Source of the DNA: a bacterium
GTDB taxonomy: Bacteria > Bacteroidota > Ignavibacteria > UBA10030
Length of the DNA: 37,567 nucleotides
Direction of reading: 5' to 3'
Assembly: GCA_007280275.1 (NCBI GenBank)
Contig: QYQB01000036.1
Location: 1-37,567, forward strand
The notes beneath the pieces were generated by a model. It was not told the origin of the DNA. It did not search any database and saw nothing but the letters and a program-made list of their open reading frames with translations. Made by a program: the position numbers and the translations under genes. This document shows positions 24,570-33,805 of this stretch, one piece after another. Numbering within the stretch: the stretch's first letter is position 1; each line of letters opens with the position of its first letter.

Positions 24570-25063
24570 AATGATTGTGAAAGACGGTACTTGCGAACAA
24601 ACGTGAACATCGGAAACACACCCACCACCACCGTGTAAAGGCTCGTGACGACGCTGAACTCAATCATCGTCGAAAAGACGGAATCCTGAATACCCTGCAG
24701 GAAGATCCCATAGTAGACGATGTTGTGGACAAAGGAGGATAGAAAGAGAATCGTCAGAAATCGGTACGATCCCAGGGTCTGTTCGGTGCTGTTATCATTG
24801 AAGAAGTACCCCGCGACAAATCCAGCGATGGTTTTCGTCAGTGCACTCAACCCGAAGAACTGCATAGACACTGCGTCTTGCAGCAACCCAACGAGGAACC
24901 CCGTGATGGTCGCCTCCATGTGGCCCCGCCTGATGGCAACATACACGACCCATAGAAGAAGAGGATCGGGGAGGAATCCGCCAATGGAGAGAAATGGCAC
25001 AAAAGTGGTTTGCAGCAGCAACAAGGCCAAAACAGCGAGGGCCGACCGGGTGTAATGTTCCAT
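24566..25063 (-). CDS. mreD: Rod shape-determining protein MreD
   Basis: A 165-residue inner-membrane protein of the elongasome that links MreC to the other parts. It has five to six hydrophobic helices, the MreD-typical GFLPDPLLLWVVYVAI and the GFLVGLLQDAV motif. The frame is open to a GTG at 25144 and an ATG at 25141 that overlaps the thrC stop (TGATG), so translation coupled to thrC is possible; the ATG at 25063 is preferred because the protein then starts with the usual short tail and first helix and has normal family length, with a weak GAAG site. The stop overlaps the mrdA start. Confidence 0.85.
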   Translation of the reverse strand: MEHYTRSALAVLALLLLQTTFVPFLSIGGFLPDPLLLWVVYVAIRRGHMEATITGFLVGLLQDAVSMQFFGLSALTKTIAGFVAGYFFNDNSTEQTLGSYRFLTILFLSSFVHNIVYYGIFLQGIQDSVFSTMIEFSVVTSLYTVVVGVFPMFTFVRKYRLSQSL

Positions 25064-25140
25064 GTGAAAGCTTTCTTCGAATCTTCTGACAAAACGTATT
25101 GAGAAATCAAGCGAGAAGCAATTTCTTGAGGCAGAACTCA

Positions 25141-26457
25141 TCACGAGAGCAAAAGTTCTCTCATGCGCATGTAGTCTGCAGGAATCTGAATGCTGTGCTT
25201 CGGGCGTCGCAATGCATCTTCGAGTTGATGGGGAAGTGGTATGGTCGTATTCAGGGCTCTGGCTACGACCTCGGGAAACTTCGCGGGGTGGGCCGTTGCC
25301 ATGACAACCGTTGGTTCGGAGGGAGATCCCGATGATTGGGACTTGCGTGAGGCAGCCACTCCGACCGCCGTATGTGGATCGAGCACACAGCCGCTCTGTT
25401 CGTACGTGCGACGCATCTCGTCGAGCGTCTCACCATCTGTGACACTGACCGCAGCGATCTCTTGCTGCATCTCGTGAAGATTGTCTCCATAGAGTGCCTG
25501 AAGGCGCGCGAAGTTACTCGGGTTCCCAACATCCATCGCGTTGGAAAACGTTTGAAGGGAAGGGCGCGGTCGGAATATTCCGGTCTTGAAATACTCCGGC
25601 ACTACTTCATTTGCATTACTTGCGGAAATCAATCGTGTGATGGGCGCACCCATGTGTTTGGAGTAAACCGCGGCCGTCAGGTTCCCGAAATTTCCGCTCG
25701 GCACAGTGATGACAGATCGCGTGCCGGGTTGACCGGCACTCCCAAGGGCTTGCTGGAGAAGATGCGTAGCCCAGAAATAGTACGTTACCTGTGGAAGGAG
25801 CCTGCCAAGATTGATCGAGTTTGCCGTCGTGAGATTCCGGGCCAGCACCAGGTCCCTATCTCCCAACGCGCGCTTCACGAGGTGCTGACAGTCATCAAAG
25901 GTTCCTTCTACCTCGACAGCGTGAATATTCCCCCCCAGCGTGGTCATTTGCTGCTCCTGCAGGCGGCTGATCTTGCCCGACGGGTAGAAAACAAAGACGG
26001 AAATGTGGGGAACATTGAAAAAACCATGGGCCACGGCGCTCCCGGTGTCACCGGAAGTTGCGACAGCGATAGTCAGGTCCCGTTCTTCGCGTTCCAGAAA
26101 GTACGACAGTGCGCGGGCCATGAAGCGAGCCCCAATATCTTTGAAAGCGAGGGTTGGGCCATGAAACAGCTCAAGGAGAAACATATTCTGTTCCAGCTTG
26201 ACAAGCGGGATCGGGAAGTTGAACGCCCGTTCGGCGATGCTGTGGATTTCCTCCGGTGGCAGGTCGTCAATGAACGCACTCAGCACTTCTGATGCCATGT
26301 CGGGAAACCGACGCGTGGTCTCATGGTCTACAGATTGCGCTTTGAGCGATGGAATGCTTTCCGGGATGTACAGGCTCCCATCAGGTGAAAGGCCGTGAAA
26401 AAGCGCTTCGCGAAAACTTACCGGGGGGCTCTCGCCGAGAATCGAGCGAAATCTCAT
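25141..26457 (-). CDS. thrC: Threonine synthase
   Basis: A 438-residue PLP enzyme that converts O-phosphohomoserine to threonine. Seen: GLSPDGSLYIPE near the start (family N-terminus), ELFHGPTLAFKDIGARF with the PLP lysine Lys106, the ATSGDTGSAVAHGF phosphate loop, and TVPSGNFGNLTAAVYSK. The ATG overlaps the thrB stop as ATGA, so the two are coupled. Length fits the class I bacterial enzyme. Notably, the next gene downstream is mreD, not another threonine gene. Confidence 0.96.
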   Translation of the reverse strand: MRFRSILGESPPVSFREALFHGLSPDGSLYIPESIPSLKAQSVDHETTRRFPDMASEVLSAFIDDLPPEEIHSIAERAFNFPIPLVKLEQNMFLLELFHGPTLAFKDIGARFMARALSYFLEREERDLTIAVATSGDTGSAVAHGFFNVPHISVFVFYPSGKISRLQEQQMTTLGGNIHAVEVEGTFDDCQHLVKRALGDRDLVLARNLTTANSINLGRLLPQVTYYFWATHLLQQALGSAGQPGTRSVITVPSGNFGNLTAAVYSKHMGAPITRLISASNANEVVPEYFKTGIFRPRPSLQTFSNAMDVGNPSNFARLQALYGDNLHEMQQEIAAVSVTDGETLDEMRRTYEQSGCVLDPHTAVGVAASRKSQSSGSPSEPTVVMATAHPAKFPEVVARALNTTIPLPHQLEDALRRPKHSIQIPADYMRMRELLLS

Positions 26458-27401
26458 GCGTCTTTTCTCCAGACAACACTCGCGCCGCAGAGGTTGGTGC
26501 GGGAGATGAAGATGTCACTGCTCACACCTGCTGCCCGACGGAACGACGTTGTCATTGCCGTGCTGATAATCCGCGCCGCCCGCATGGAAGGTGCGATCGA
26601 AAAAACAGAAGGACCGGATCCGGAGATCGAACATCCCAGCGCTCCCGCCTTCAAGGCTGCCCGCTTCACGTCGTCAAATCCAGGAATGAGCCGGGCGCGC
26701 GCGGGCTCCATAATTACATCTTCGACAGAACGCCTGATAAGATCCCGATCTCCACGCGCAAGGCCTAGGACAAGACCCGCAACATTTCCCCATTGACGAA
26801 CCGCCGAGCGCAACGGTATGCTCCGCGGCAAAATCGCCCGGGCCTTCTTGGTAAGAACAACAATGTGAGGATGAACGACGATCCAGACAAGGGAAGGATC
26901 GATCGTGATGGGAACGACATCGAGAGGATCATAACTCCGAATGAGGCACCCTCCTCCGAACAAGGATGGGGCTGCATTATCTGCGTGCAGAGAACCGCAG
27001 GTGAACAGTTCACCCTCCAGGGCAAACCTCAAGAGATCGGATTTCTTGAGCGGCTTCGGGAGCAGCTCGTTGACGGCCATCGCCGCAGCGACGCTGCTCG
27101 CAGCGGAGCTTCCAAGCCCCGACCCGATGGGCATGGATTTTTGCAGCATCATCTCGATTCCAAACGAAGGTTTCAGTTCATGAAGCATCAACTGGGCGAC
27201 GTACGCAGCAACATTTCTCTCCGGATCTTGCGGAACATGTGTCTGATCGGTCTTCACAGAGAACGAAAGACCGTGTTCGGTCTGCCTGCTTGCGACGACA
27301 AAGTCCCCCGGTGCATGTACCGCGACCCCCAGGACGTCAAATCCGGGGCCGAGGTTGGAAATTGTCGCAGGTGCAAACGTTTTGACGGACCGTGGGATCA
27401 T
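26454..27401 (-). CDS. thrB: Homoserine kinase
   Basis: A 315-residue GHMP kinase that phosphorylates homoserine. The frame is open to 27476, but the ATG at 27401 gives the family start KTFAPATISNLGPGFDVLG. The ATP-binding motif PIGSGLGSSAASSVAAAMA is at about 92-110, and the late glycine-rich GALGCSISGSGPSVFSI motif is present. Normally thrB follows thrA closely; here 303 nt separate them, mostly filled by an inverted-repeat element. The ribosome-binding site is poor. The stop overlaps the thrC start. Confidence 0.94.
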   Translation of the reverse strand: MIPRSVKTFAPATISNLGPGFDVLGVAVHAPGDFVVASRQTEHGLSFSVKTDQTHVPQDPERNVAAYVAQLMLHELKPSFGIEMMLQKSMPIGSGLGSSAASSVAAAMAVNELLPKPLKKSDLLRFALEGELFTCGSLHADNAAPSLFGGGCLIRSYDPLDVVPITIDPSLVWIVVHPHIVVLTKKARAILPRSIPLRSAVRQWGNVAGLVLGLARGDRDLIRRSVEDVIMEPARARLIPGFDDVKRAALKAGALGCSISGSGPSVFSIAPSMRAARIISTAMTTSFRRAAGVSSDIFISRTNLCGASVVWRKDA

Positions 27402-27490
27402 AACTGCTCGATGGTCGCTTTGTGAAGTTCTTTGTGCGTTCCGGCCAGTCTCTCTGGCTCTTAGACAAAAGCGCAATAGAGCGTAACTAC

Positions 27491-27669
27491 TCAGCTAATC
27501 CACCACCGATGACACACCGATCTACTCAGAAGTTGAATCATAAGATACGGCGAACCTTTTGCAGTCGCGGTACCAATGATCCTATATGTTATTTCTTCAT
27601 ACAAGAGCTCTATCTTCTTGTTTTTATCGGTGATCATCTGTGTGCCATCGGTGGTTAGAAAAAAGTCCT
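27491..27669 (-). pseudogene. Probable remnant of a GxxExxY-type gene
   Basis: On the minus strand a frame reads TTDGTQMITDKNKKIE then LLYEEITYRIIG, which resembles the N-terminus of GxxExxY proteins (typically ending YEEVTYKIIGAAxEVH). After IIG the similarity stops and the frame ends at 27491 after 48 codons from the ATG at 27637; the GxxExxY motif itself is absent. In another frame the next stretch reads CKRFAVSYD, which may be a C-terminal scrap, so the middle of the gene may be deleted. The similarity is from memory and not searched. Confidence 0.4.
27503..27654. repeat. 152-bp element bounded by 19-bp inverted repeats
   Basis: CCACCGATGACACACCGAT (27503-27521) on the plus strand and its inverted partner at 27636-27654 (minus strand CCACCGATGGCACACAGAT) agree at 17 of 19 positions and enclose 114 bp. 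The element fills half of the 303-bp gap between thrA and thrB (27402-27704); nothing else is recognisable in that gap. It looks like a small non-autonomous mobile or repeat element. No flanking direct repeat was clear. Confidence 0.6.
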
Positions 27670-27704
27670 GTTGCGTTCTTTCGTTGAGCAGATACGTATA
27701 GAAC

Positions 27705-30167
27705 TTAGTAAGGGAGATAATGAAGGAGCTTGAGAATGTCGGAGAATACCCCCATCGCCGTGACGTCAGCTCCTGCGCCGGGACCCTGAATAACAAGGGG
27801 GGTGCGTGAGTAGCGGTGCGTCGTGATAGCAATAATGTTGTCGCTCCCCCTTGTTCCCGCGAATGGATGATCCATCGGAACCTCTTTCAACTCTGCTGAA
27901 GCCTCGCGACCCTGCAGCGTCCCGACATATCGAAGAACGGTACCACGCGTTCGGGCTTTCCGAAGTCGTCGCTGAACAGCGGAGTCAAACCTGGCAAACC
28001 GTGTGAAGAAATCGTCAGAGAAAGAGCCCTTACGCAACGACGGTGGAATGAGATTATCGACCCGAATATCTTTCATATCCAGTTTCACCCCGAGATGGCG
28101 CGCGAGAATCAGCAGCTTGCGTGCAACGTCGCCGCCCGAGAGGTCCTCGCGCGGATCGGGCTCCGTAAACCCCAGCTGGTGTGCCTCACGGACAAACTCG
28201 CTGAAGGGTTTGCCTCCGTCGAAATGGTTGAAGAGATAGCTCAACGTACCCGAGAATACGCCCTCGACTTTCACAATTTGATCACCACTAGCGATGAGGT
28301 CGCTCAATGTCGATATCACGGGCAGCCCTGCACCAACATTGGCCTCATACAGGAAATGTTTCTGACGGCTTTTCATAAGATCCATCAGTGAGCTATAACG
28401 CTTCCACGGCAGGACGTTTGCCTTCTTGTTTGGCGTGACGATGTGCAGATTGGCGTTGACAAACTCAGGATATGCATCCACCACATCCGAGCTGGCGGTG
28501 CAATCAACAAGCACAGCATTGACGAACTCGAGACGGGCTATCTGGCGCGCAAATTCACCAGGAGACATTTTTCGTTGCGACCGATGGAGTTTCTCGCGCC
28601 ACGTCGCAAGATCGATTCCTCCCGCGTCCAGGATATAGCGCTTGCTGTTGGCGATACCGCAGACATGGACGTCGTATCCCTGGGACAAGAGAAAAGCTCG
28701 CTGTTGGTGAAGCTGACGGAGCAGGGCTGAGCCGATATTTCCAACGCCAACGACAACGACAGCCAGGTGTTTATTCTTCTCGAAGAATGCTTCGTGAATG
28801 ACGTTCAGAGCGCGATTCTTCTGCGCAGAATCGATGACGAACGAAATGTTCCGCTCGGAAGCCCCCTGCGCGATCGCGGAAACGTTGATGCTGTTGCGAC
28901 CAAGTGCCTGGAAGACCTTCCCCGCCACGCCGGGTGCCCCCTTCATTCCCTCTCCGACGATTGCCACAATGGTCTGGTTTGATCGTTCATCGAGCGACGT
29001 CAGCTTGCTCTGGAGTTCGTAGTGAAACTCTCCGGCGACGGCCCGTCGGGCAGCCGTAATATCCGATGTGCTCACCGCGAAACAGATCGTATGCTCGGAC
29101 GAGGCTTGCGAGATGAGGATCACATTCACACGATGAGATGCCAGGCAGCGGAACAGGCGCTCTGCCGTACCGGGAACACCCACCATGCCCATGCCGCGCA
29201 TGGTCATTAAGGCGATGTCGTCAACAGATGCGATTCCCTTTGCAACACCCTCCCAATTTTCCGCCTTTTCTGAAATGCGGGTGCCGGGTGCCGCGGGATT
29301 CAGCGTATTCTTGATGTCGATCGGGATCTTCTTCGCGACAGCTGGAGCGATTGTTGCGGGGTGGAGAACCTTCGCGCCAAAATAGGACAACTCCATGGCT
29401 TCTTCATAGGACATCTGAGAAAGCACGAATGCCGACGGGACCGCGCGAGGGTCTGCACTCAGAATGCCATCGACGTCAGTCCAGATCTCGATGAGCGATG
29501 CGTTCAGCGCCGCCCCGACGATCGCAGCAGTGTAATCCGATCCATTGCGACCGATGGTCGTTGTGCGGCCATCCTCTGTTGCGCCGACAAACCCCGTTAC
29601 GACGGGGATGACGGCCGGACTCCCTTTGCGCAGGAGCCTGCTGAAGGTGGAACGGATATTTCTGTTTGTTTGATCGAAGAGCACCGCCGCGTGCGTAAAC
29701 TGATCGTCAGTGATGATACACTGGCGTGCATCGACAAAGAGAGAAGGGTGCAACTGCTGCAGATAGGCTGCGATGATCAAAGCAGAGAGACGTTCACCGA
29801 AACTGGCGGTCAGATCGAGCGCCCGGGGGGGACAATCACGGAGAAGGGAAATTCCAAGGAGAACGTTGTGAAGTTCATCCAGAAGCTTATCAACGGCAGC
29901 CAGCGTGCTCTTGCGTCCACTTTTTTTGAGGAGAGCATCGATCGACTCTCGATGCTTGTGTGCAATCTGATCGTAGACCTGCTGATACCCGGCATCCCCC
30001 TTTTCGGCGATGCGGGCACAGTGCAACAACTGATTGGTAATTCCCTGAAAAGCGGAAACAACGACAACAACACGATCCCGTTTTGCGGCGCTCAAGACTA
30101 TTTGCGCCACCGCGCGTATGCGCCCGGGATCCGCGACTGACGAGCCGCCAAACTTGAGTACTTTCAT
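27705..30167 (-). CDS. thrA: Bifunctional aspartokinase / homoserine dehydrogenase
   Basis: An 820-residue fused enzyme catalysing the first and third steps from aspartate to threonine and methionine. The aspartokinase domain (about 1-300) starts MKVLKFGGSSVADP and has TVGRNGSDYTAAIV-like GRNGSDYTAAIVGA and EIWTDVDGILSADPR. Two ACT regulatory segments follow (about 315-460; GMVGVPGTAERLF, GEGMKGAPGVAGKVF), consistent with threonine feedback. The homoserine dehydrogenase domain starts at about 465 with VVVVGVGNIGSALLRQL and has VTPNKKAN and GVFSGTLSYLFNHF. Length and fusion match E. coli ThrA. It starts 48 nt after mreC, so the threonine genes are embedded in the cell-shape operon. Confidence 0.96.
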   Translation of the reverse strand: MKVLKFGGSSVADPGRIRAVAQIVLSAAKRDRVVVVVSAFQGITNQLLHCARIAEKGDAGYQQVYDQIAHKHRESIDALLKKSGRKSTLAAVDKLLDELHNVLLGISLLRDCPPRALDLTASFGERLSALIIAAYLQQLHPSLFVDARQCIITDDQFTHAAVLFDQTNRNIRSTFSRLLRKGSPAVIPVVTGFVGATEDGRTTTIGRNGSDYTAAIVGAALNASLIEIWTDVDGILSADPRAVPSAFVLSQMSYEEAMELSYFGAKVLHPATIAPAVAKKIPIDIKNTLNPAAPGTRISEKAENWEGVAKGIASVDDIALMTMRGMGMVGVPGTAERLFRCLASHRVNVILISQASSEHTICFAVSTSDITAARRAVAGEFHYELQSKLTSLDERSNQTIVAIVGEGMKGAPGVAGKVFQALGRNSINVSAIAQGASERNISFVIDSAQKNRALNVIHEAFFEKNKHLAVVVVGVGNIGSALLRQLHQQRAFLLSQGYDVHVCGIANSKRYILDAGGIDLATWREKLHRSQRKMSPGEFARQIARLEFVNAVLVDCTASSDVVDAYPEFVNANLHIVTPNKKANVLPWKRYSSLMDLMKSRQKHFLYEANVGAGLPVISTLSDLIASGDQIVKVEGVFSGTLSYLFNHFDGGKPFSEFVREAHQLGFTEPDPREDLSGGDVARKLLILARHLGVKLDMKDIRVDNLIPPSLRKGSFSDDFFTRFARFDSAVQRRLRKARTRGTVLRYVGTLQGREASAELKEVPMDHPFAGTRGSDNIIAITTHRYSRTPLVIQGPGAGADVTAMGVFSDILKLLHYLPY

Positions 30168-30215
30168 AGAGCAATCCAGGATCGTTGAGTGAAGCAGTGA
30201 ATTTCTTCTTGCAGG

Positions 30216-31055
30216 TTAGCGCCTTGTTTTCTGCGGCGCGGGTTGCTCCAGATCCAACCGCTCGGAGTCGGGGAGGTACAAAAGAACGAATACTTCCTCC
30301 AGTCTCACAAAATTCACGCCCGGTGAAACATAGACCCCCTTGAACAAGGATCCCTGTTGATCGCTCACTTCATGGACGACGCCAACCCGGATATTCGGGG
30401 GGTACGTGCTGCTGTAGTCTGATGTGATGACCGTATCGCCGGCCATCACATCGAGAGTCTTCGCAACATTGCCAAGGATTAAATTGTCACCGTCCCAGGC
30501 GAGGATGCCATCCACGCGGCTGCGTTCGACTTTCGCGCTGGCGCGGAAATCGGTGTTGAGCAAGATCCGCACAACGGAGTAATGATCGTTCACGCTTGAA
30601 ACAATGCCGACGAGGCCACCGTCACCGATAACGGGCATATGGGGAAGTACGCCGTTGAGCTTTCCGACGTTGAGCGTAATGGTATTGCGAAGCAGGGTCA
30701 GGTTCTTGCTGATGACCTTTCCGGCAATCACCGGGTAACGGTACGACTCCCTCAACCCGACCAGTTTCTTGAGTCGGTCATTCTCGAGCCTCGCTTCACG
30801 TAACTGGCTTGCTTCGTCGGCGAGGTCAACGTTCATGCGGCGCAGAATGTCGTTCTCGCCGCGCAATCTGAAATAGCGGGGAAGAAAGGAAAGTTGTTCC
30901 TGTACAACGCCGAATGCCACCGTCGCAACACCCCGGATATGACGAAGCTGCGTGTTGTCACCGAGCGCCATGAGGATGAGCGAGACAACGAGGAGCGCGG
31001 AGAGAACAGTGTACTCCTTGAAGACCAGCGCGAGATTATAGATGCGTTTGAACAT
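30216..31055 (-). CDS. mreC: Rod shape-determining protein MreC
   Basis: A 279-residue periplasmic scaffold of the elongasome, anchored by one N-terminal helix (about 17-33, TVLSALLVVSLILMALG). A coiled coil follows (about 62-100, with ENDILRRMNVDLADEASQL), then the two six-stranded barrels of the MreC core, with KLNGVLPHMPVIGDGGLVG and SPGVNFVRLEEVFVL. It starts 88 nt after mreB. In most bacteria mreD follows directly; here thrABC intervenes. Confidence 0.94.
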   Translation of the reverse strand: MFKRIYNLALVFKEYTVLSALLVVSLILMALGDNTQLRHIRGVATVAFGVVQEQLSFLPRYFRLRGENDILRRMNVDLADEASQLREARLENDRLKKLVGLRESYRYPVIAGKVISKNLTLLRNTITLNVGKLNGVLPHMPVIGDGGLVGIVSSVNDHYSVVRILLNTDFRASAKVERSRVDGILAWDGDNLILGNVAKTLDVMAGDTVITSDYSSTYPPNIRVGVVHEVSDQQGSLFKGVYVSPGVNFVRLEEVFVLLYLPDSERLDLEQPAPQKTRR

Positions 31056-31143
31056 GCCGCTCGTTGTACGTTCTGTCAGGGAGGAGCCATCGCAGGCGGG
31101 GGAAGGGCTCGTACTCTGTATCGACGGGCCGAGAGTGCACGGC

Positions 31144-32169
31144 TTAGTACCGTTTGCTCTTGATGAGAACTTTCGAAAAATGCCTGAGGTCCTCCAACAC
31201 CCGTCCCGTACCGCGCACGACAGCTGTCAGAGGATCTTCAGCAACATGCACGGGAAGATTCGTCTCGAGTCGGATGCGCTCATCAAGTCCTTTGAGCAAC
31301 GCGCCGCCGCCCGTCAACATGATACCACGGTCAAGAATATCAGCAGAGAGCTCTGGCGGAGTTCGCTCGAGGGTGATTTTGACCGCCTCAACGATTTGTG
31401 CAATGGGCTCGTTCAGCGCTTCGCGAATTTCCACAGAGCTTACTTCCGTTGTCTTGGGGACGCCGTTGACAAGATCGCGGCCCTTGACCTGGATCGTGAT
31501 CTCTTCTTTCAGAGGCATGGCCGATCCGACTTCACATTTGATAGCTTCAGCCGTTCGCTCGCCGATCAAAATGTTATGGTTCCGCTTAAAGAACTGGATG
31601 ATGGCATTGTTCATCTCGTCGCCCGCAATCCGGACAGATTCTTCAGTCACAATGCCGGAAAGAGCGATCACTGCGATCTCGGTTGTTCCCCCGCCGATGT
31701 CCACGACCATGTTGCCTACCGGCGCGTCGACGTCGAGTCCGATGCCGATGGCAGAGGCCATTGGTTCGGCCAGCAGATGAACCTCTTTGGCTCCGGCATG
31801 TTCGGCCGCGTCGCGGACCGCACGCTTCTCAACCTCTGTAATCCCCGATGGCACAGATACCACAATTCGCCGACTGGGTACCCACCCAACGCTGGTTTTT
31901 CGGATAAACTCACGAAGCATTCCTTCGGCGATTTCAAAGTCCGCAATGACGCCGTCCTTCATCGGGCGGATCGTGCGAATATCGCGGTGGGTTCGACCGA
32001 GCATCTCTCGCGCTTCATGACCGATGGCAATGATCTTTTTGGTGTTGCGGTCGAACGCGACAATGGATGGTTCGTTGAGGACAATACCCTTCCCCTTCAT
32101 CCAGATGACGGTGTTGGCTGTGCCGAGATCGACGGCGATATCTGCAGAAAACAAAGAAAAGAGGCCCAT
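31144..32169 (-). CDS. mreB: Actin-like rod shape-determining protein MreB
   Basis: A 341-residue actin homologue that forms membrane-bound filaments guiding wall synthesis. Upstream codons are open to 32316, but the ATG at 32169 starts the conserved MGLFSLFSADIAVDLGTANT. Nucleotide-binding motifs are all present: DLGTANTVIW (phosphate 1), MVVDIGGGTTEIAVI (phosphate 2) and GIMLTGGGALLKGLDERI (adenosine). The N-terminal MGLFSLFS can form a membrane-binding helix. No purine-rich ribosome-binding site is seen before this ATG. It lies 38 nt after purH. Confidence 0.96.
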   Translation of the reverse strand: MGLFSLFSADIAVDLGTANTVIWMKGKGIVLNEPSIVAFDRNTKKIIAIGHEAREMLGRTHRDIRTIRPMKDGVIADFEIAEGMLREFIRKTSVGWVPSRRIVVSVPSGITEVEKRAVRDAAEHAGAKEVHLLAEPMASAIGIGLDVDAPVGNMVVDIGGGTTEIAVIALSGIVTEESVRIAGDEMNNAIIQFFKRNHNILIGERTAEAIKCEVGSAMPLKEEITIQVKGRDLVNGVPKTTEVSSVEIREALNEPIAQIVEAVKITLERTPPELSADILDRGIMLTGGGALLKGLDERIRLETNLPVHVAEDPLTAVVRGTGRVLEDLRHFSKVLIKSKRY

Positions 32170-32207
32170 TGTGACCGTTGTGGATTGAGAGTGAAAGTAG
32201 AAAAGAA

Positions 32208-33746
32208 TTAGTGTCTGAAGTGTCTGATGGCCGTGAACACCATGGCAACGTTGTGTTCGTCGGCAGCTTTGATAACTTCCTCGTCGCGTACCGATCCGCC
32301 CGGCTGAATCACGCATGCAGCCCCGCCCTTGACTGCCTCCAGGAGCCCATCCGCAAACGGGAAAAAGGCATCAGAGGCGACCGCACAGCCGGTGAGATCC
32401 AAACCGGCTTCAGCAGCCTTCAAAACGGCAATTTTTGCGGAGTCAATTCGGGACATCTGTCCAGCCCCAACGCCCAGCGTGCGGTCTTTGCGCGTGTAGA
32501 CGATGGCATTCGACTTGACATGCTTGGCAACCCGCCAGGCGAAGATGAGCGCTTCGAACTCCTCTTCCGTTGGTTTTCGTGTGGTGACGACCCGAAGATT
32601 TTCTCGAGTGATCCTGTGTTGGTCCTGTTCCTGTACCAGGAGTCCCTCGGTAACACTGCGGATGTCCAACGATTTCATCGAGCGAATATCTACCAATTGT
32701 TGGATCAAACGGCGATCCCGCTTCTTCATCAGCACGTCGAGCACACCATCGGCAAAGCCCGGGGCAACCACCACCTCCGTGAAGATCTCGTTGATCGCTT
32801 CAGCCGTGCCGGCATCGAGAACCCGGTTCACTGCAACGATGCCGCCGAAAGCCGATTTCGGGTCTGTCGCAAGAGCTTTCTTGTACGCGTCGAGCAGCGT
32901 CTCGCCCGAACCAACTCCGCATGGATTATTGTGTTTGATGATGACGGCTGTCGGCTTTTCGAACTCGGCGCTCAGGAGAGCCGCGGCGTTGATATCGAGA
33001 ATATTATTGTATGAAAGTTCTTTTCCGTGGAGCTTTTTGAAACAGGTATCGAATTTCCCGTACAGCGCAGCAGCCTGATGAGGATTTTCGCCGTAGCGGA
33101 GCGTGGTAGACTTTTTCATCGAGAGCGTGACAACATCGGGAAGGCTCTGCGTCGACTGAAGTCCGCTGAAGTAAGCTGCAACAATCGAATCGTACGTTGC
33201 TGTGTGCTGAAACGCTTCGCGCGCCAGCTCAAAGCGCGTCTGGGATGAAACAGTGCCGCTGTTCTTCGTCAGTTCTTCAAGCAACGACGAATAACGGTCC
33301 GGGTTGACTACGATGATTGTGTGGCGATAGTTCTTTGCTGCTGCCCTGAGCATCGCCGGCCCGCCGATATCGATCTGCTCGATGGCTTGATCGATCGTGA
33401 CATTCTCGCGTGTGATGGTTTGCTCGAACGGATACAGGTTGACGACGACAAGATCAATCGGATCGATGTGGTGTTCTGAGAGCTGTTTCACGTGAAGCGG
33501 GTTGTCGGTGGCCGCAAGGATGCCGGCGTGGATAGCCGGATGAAGGGTCTTCACGCGGCCGTCGAGTATTTCGGGAAATCCGGTGACCTCAGAAACAGAT
33601 TTGACCTCAACACCCGCATCCTTCAATGCCTGGTGTGTACCGCCGGTTGAGATGATTTCTACGCCAAAGCGGCGAAGAGCCTTCGCCAGCTCAACAATGC
33701 CGCGTTTGTCGGAGACGCTGATCAATGCCCGTCGAACCTTAAGCAA
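32208..33746 (-). CDS. purH: Bifunctional AICAR transformylase / IMP cyclohydrolase
   Basis: A 512-residue enzyme for the last two steps of IMP synthesis. A GTG at 33818 is in frame but overlaps the purN stop; a TTG at 33746 has a perfect AAGGAGG five bases upstream and gives the usual start LKVRRALISVSDKRGI, so it is chosen. The cyclohydrolase domain (about 1-145) has STGGTHQALKDAG and GRVKTLHPAIHAGIL; the transformylase domain has LRYGENPHQAAALYG, IIKHNNPCGVG with catalytic Lys/His, and SDAFFPFADGLLEA. It lies 59 nt after purN. Rare TTG use combined with a strong site suggests controlled translation. Confidence 0.95.
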   Translation of the reverse strand: MLKVRRALISVSDKRGIVELAKALRRFGVEIISTGGTHQALKDAGVEVKSVSEVTGFPEILDGRVKTLHPAIHAGILAATDNPLHVKQLSEHHIDPIDLVVVNLYPFEQTITRENVTIDQAIEQIDIGGPAMLRAAAKNYRHTIIVVNPDRYSSLLEELTKNSGTVSSQTRFELAREAFQHTATYDSIVAAYFSGLQSTQSLPDVVTLSMKKSTTLRYGENPHQAAALYGKFDTCFKKLHGKELSYNNILDINAAALLSAEFEKPTAVIIKHNNPCGVGSGETLLDAYKKALATDPKSAFGGIVAVNRVLDAGTAEAINEIFTEVVVAPGFADGVLDVLMKKRDRRLIQQLVDIRSMKSLDIRSVTEGLLVQEQDQHRITRENLRVVTTRKPTEEEFEALIFAWRVAKHVKSNAIVYTRKDRTLGVGAGQMSRIDSAKIAVLKAAEAGLDLTGCAVASDAFFPFADGLLEAVKGGAACVIQPGGSVRDEEVIKAADEHNVAMVFTAIRHFRH

Positions 33747-33805
33747 TGATTCCTCCTTGGTTCCAGTCCATGCATCGTGTTCAAGGATTGGAACCTTAAA
33801 CAGTG

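Noticed and set aside
25372-26292. A 306-codon plus-strand open frame opposite thrC
   Set aside because: It is antisense to an intact threonine synthase; its product is rich in Arg, His and Cys, as expected of a shadow frame.
31042-32211. A 389-codon plus-strand open frame opposite mreB and mreC
   Set aside because: It lies wholly antisense to clearly recognised genes, and its product has no signal, repeat or family resemblance.
32178-33014. A 278-codon plus-strand open frame opposite purH
   Set aside because: It is the complement of conserved purH codons and has no recognisable features.
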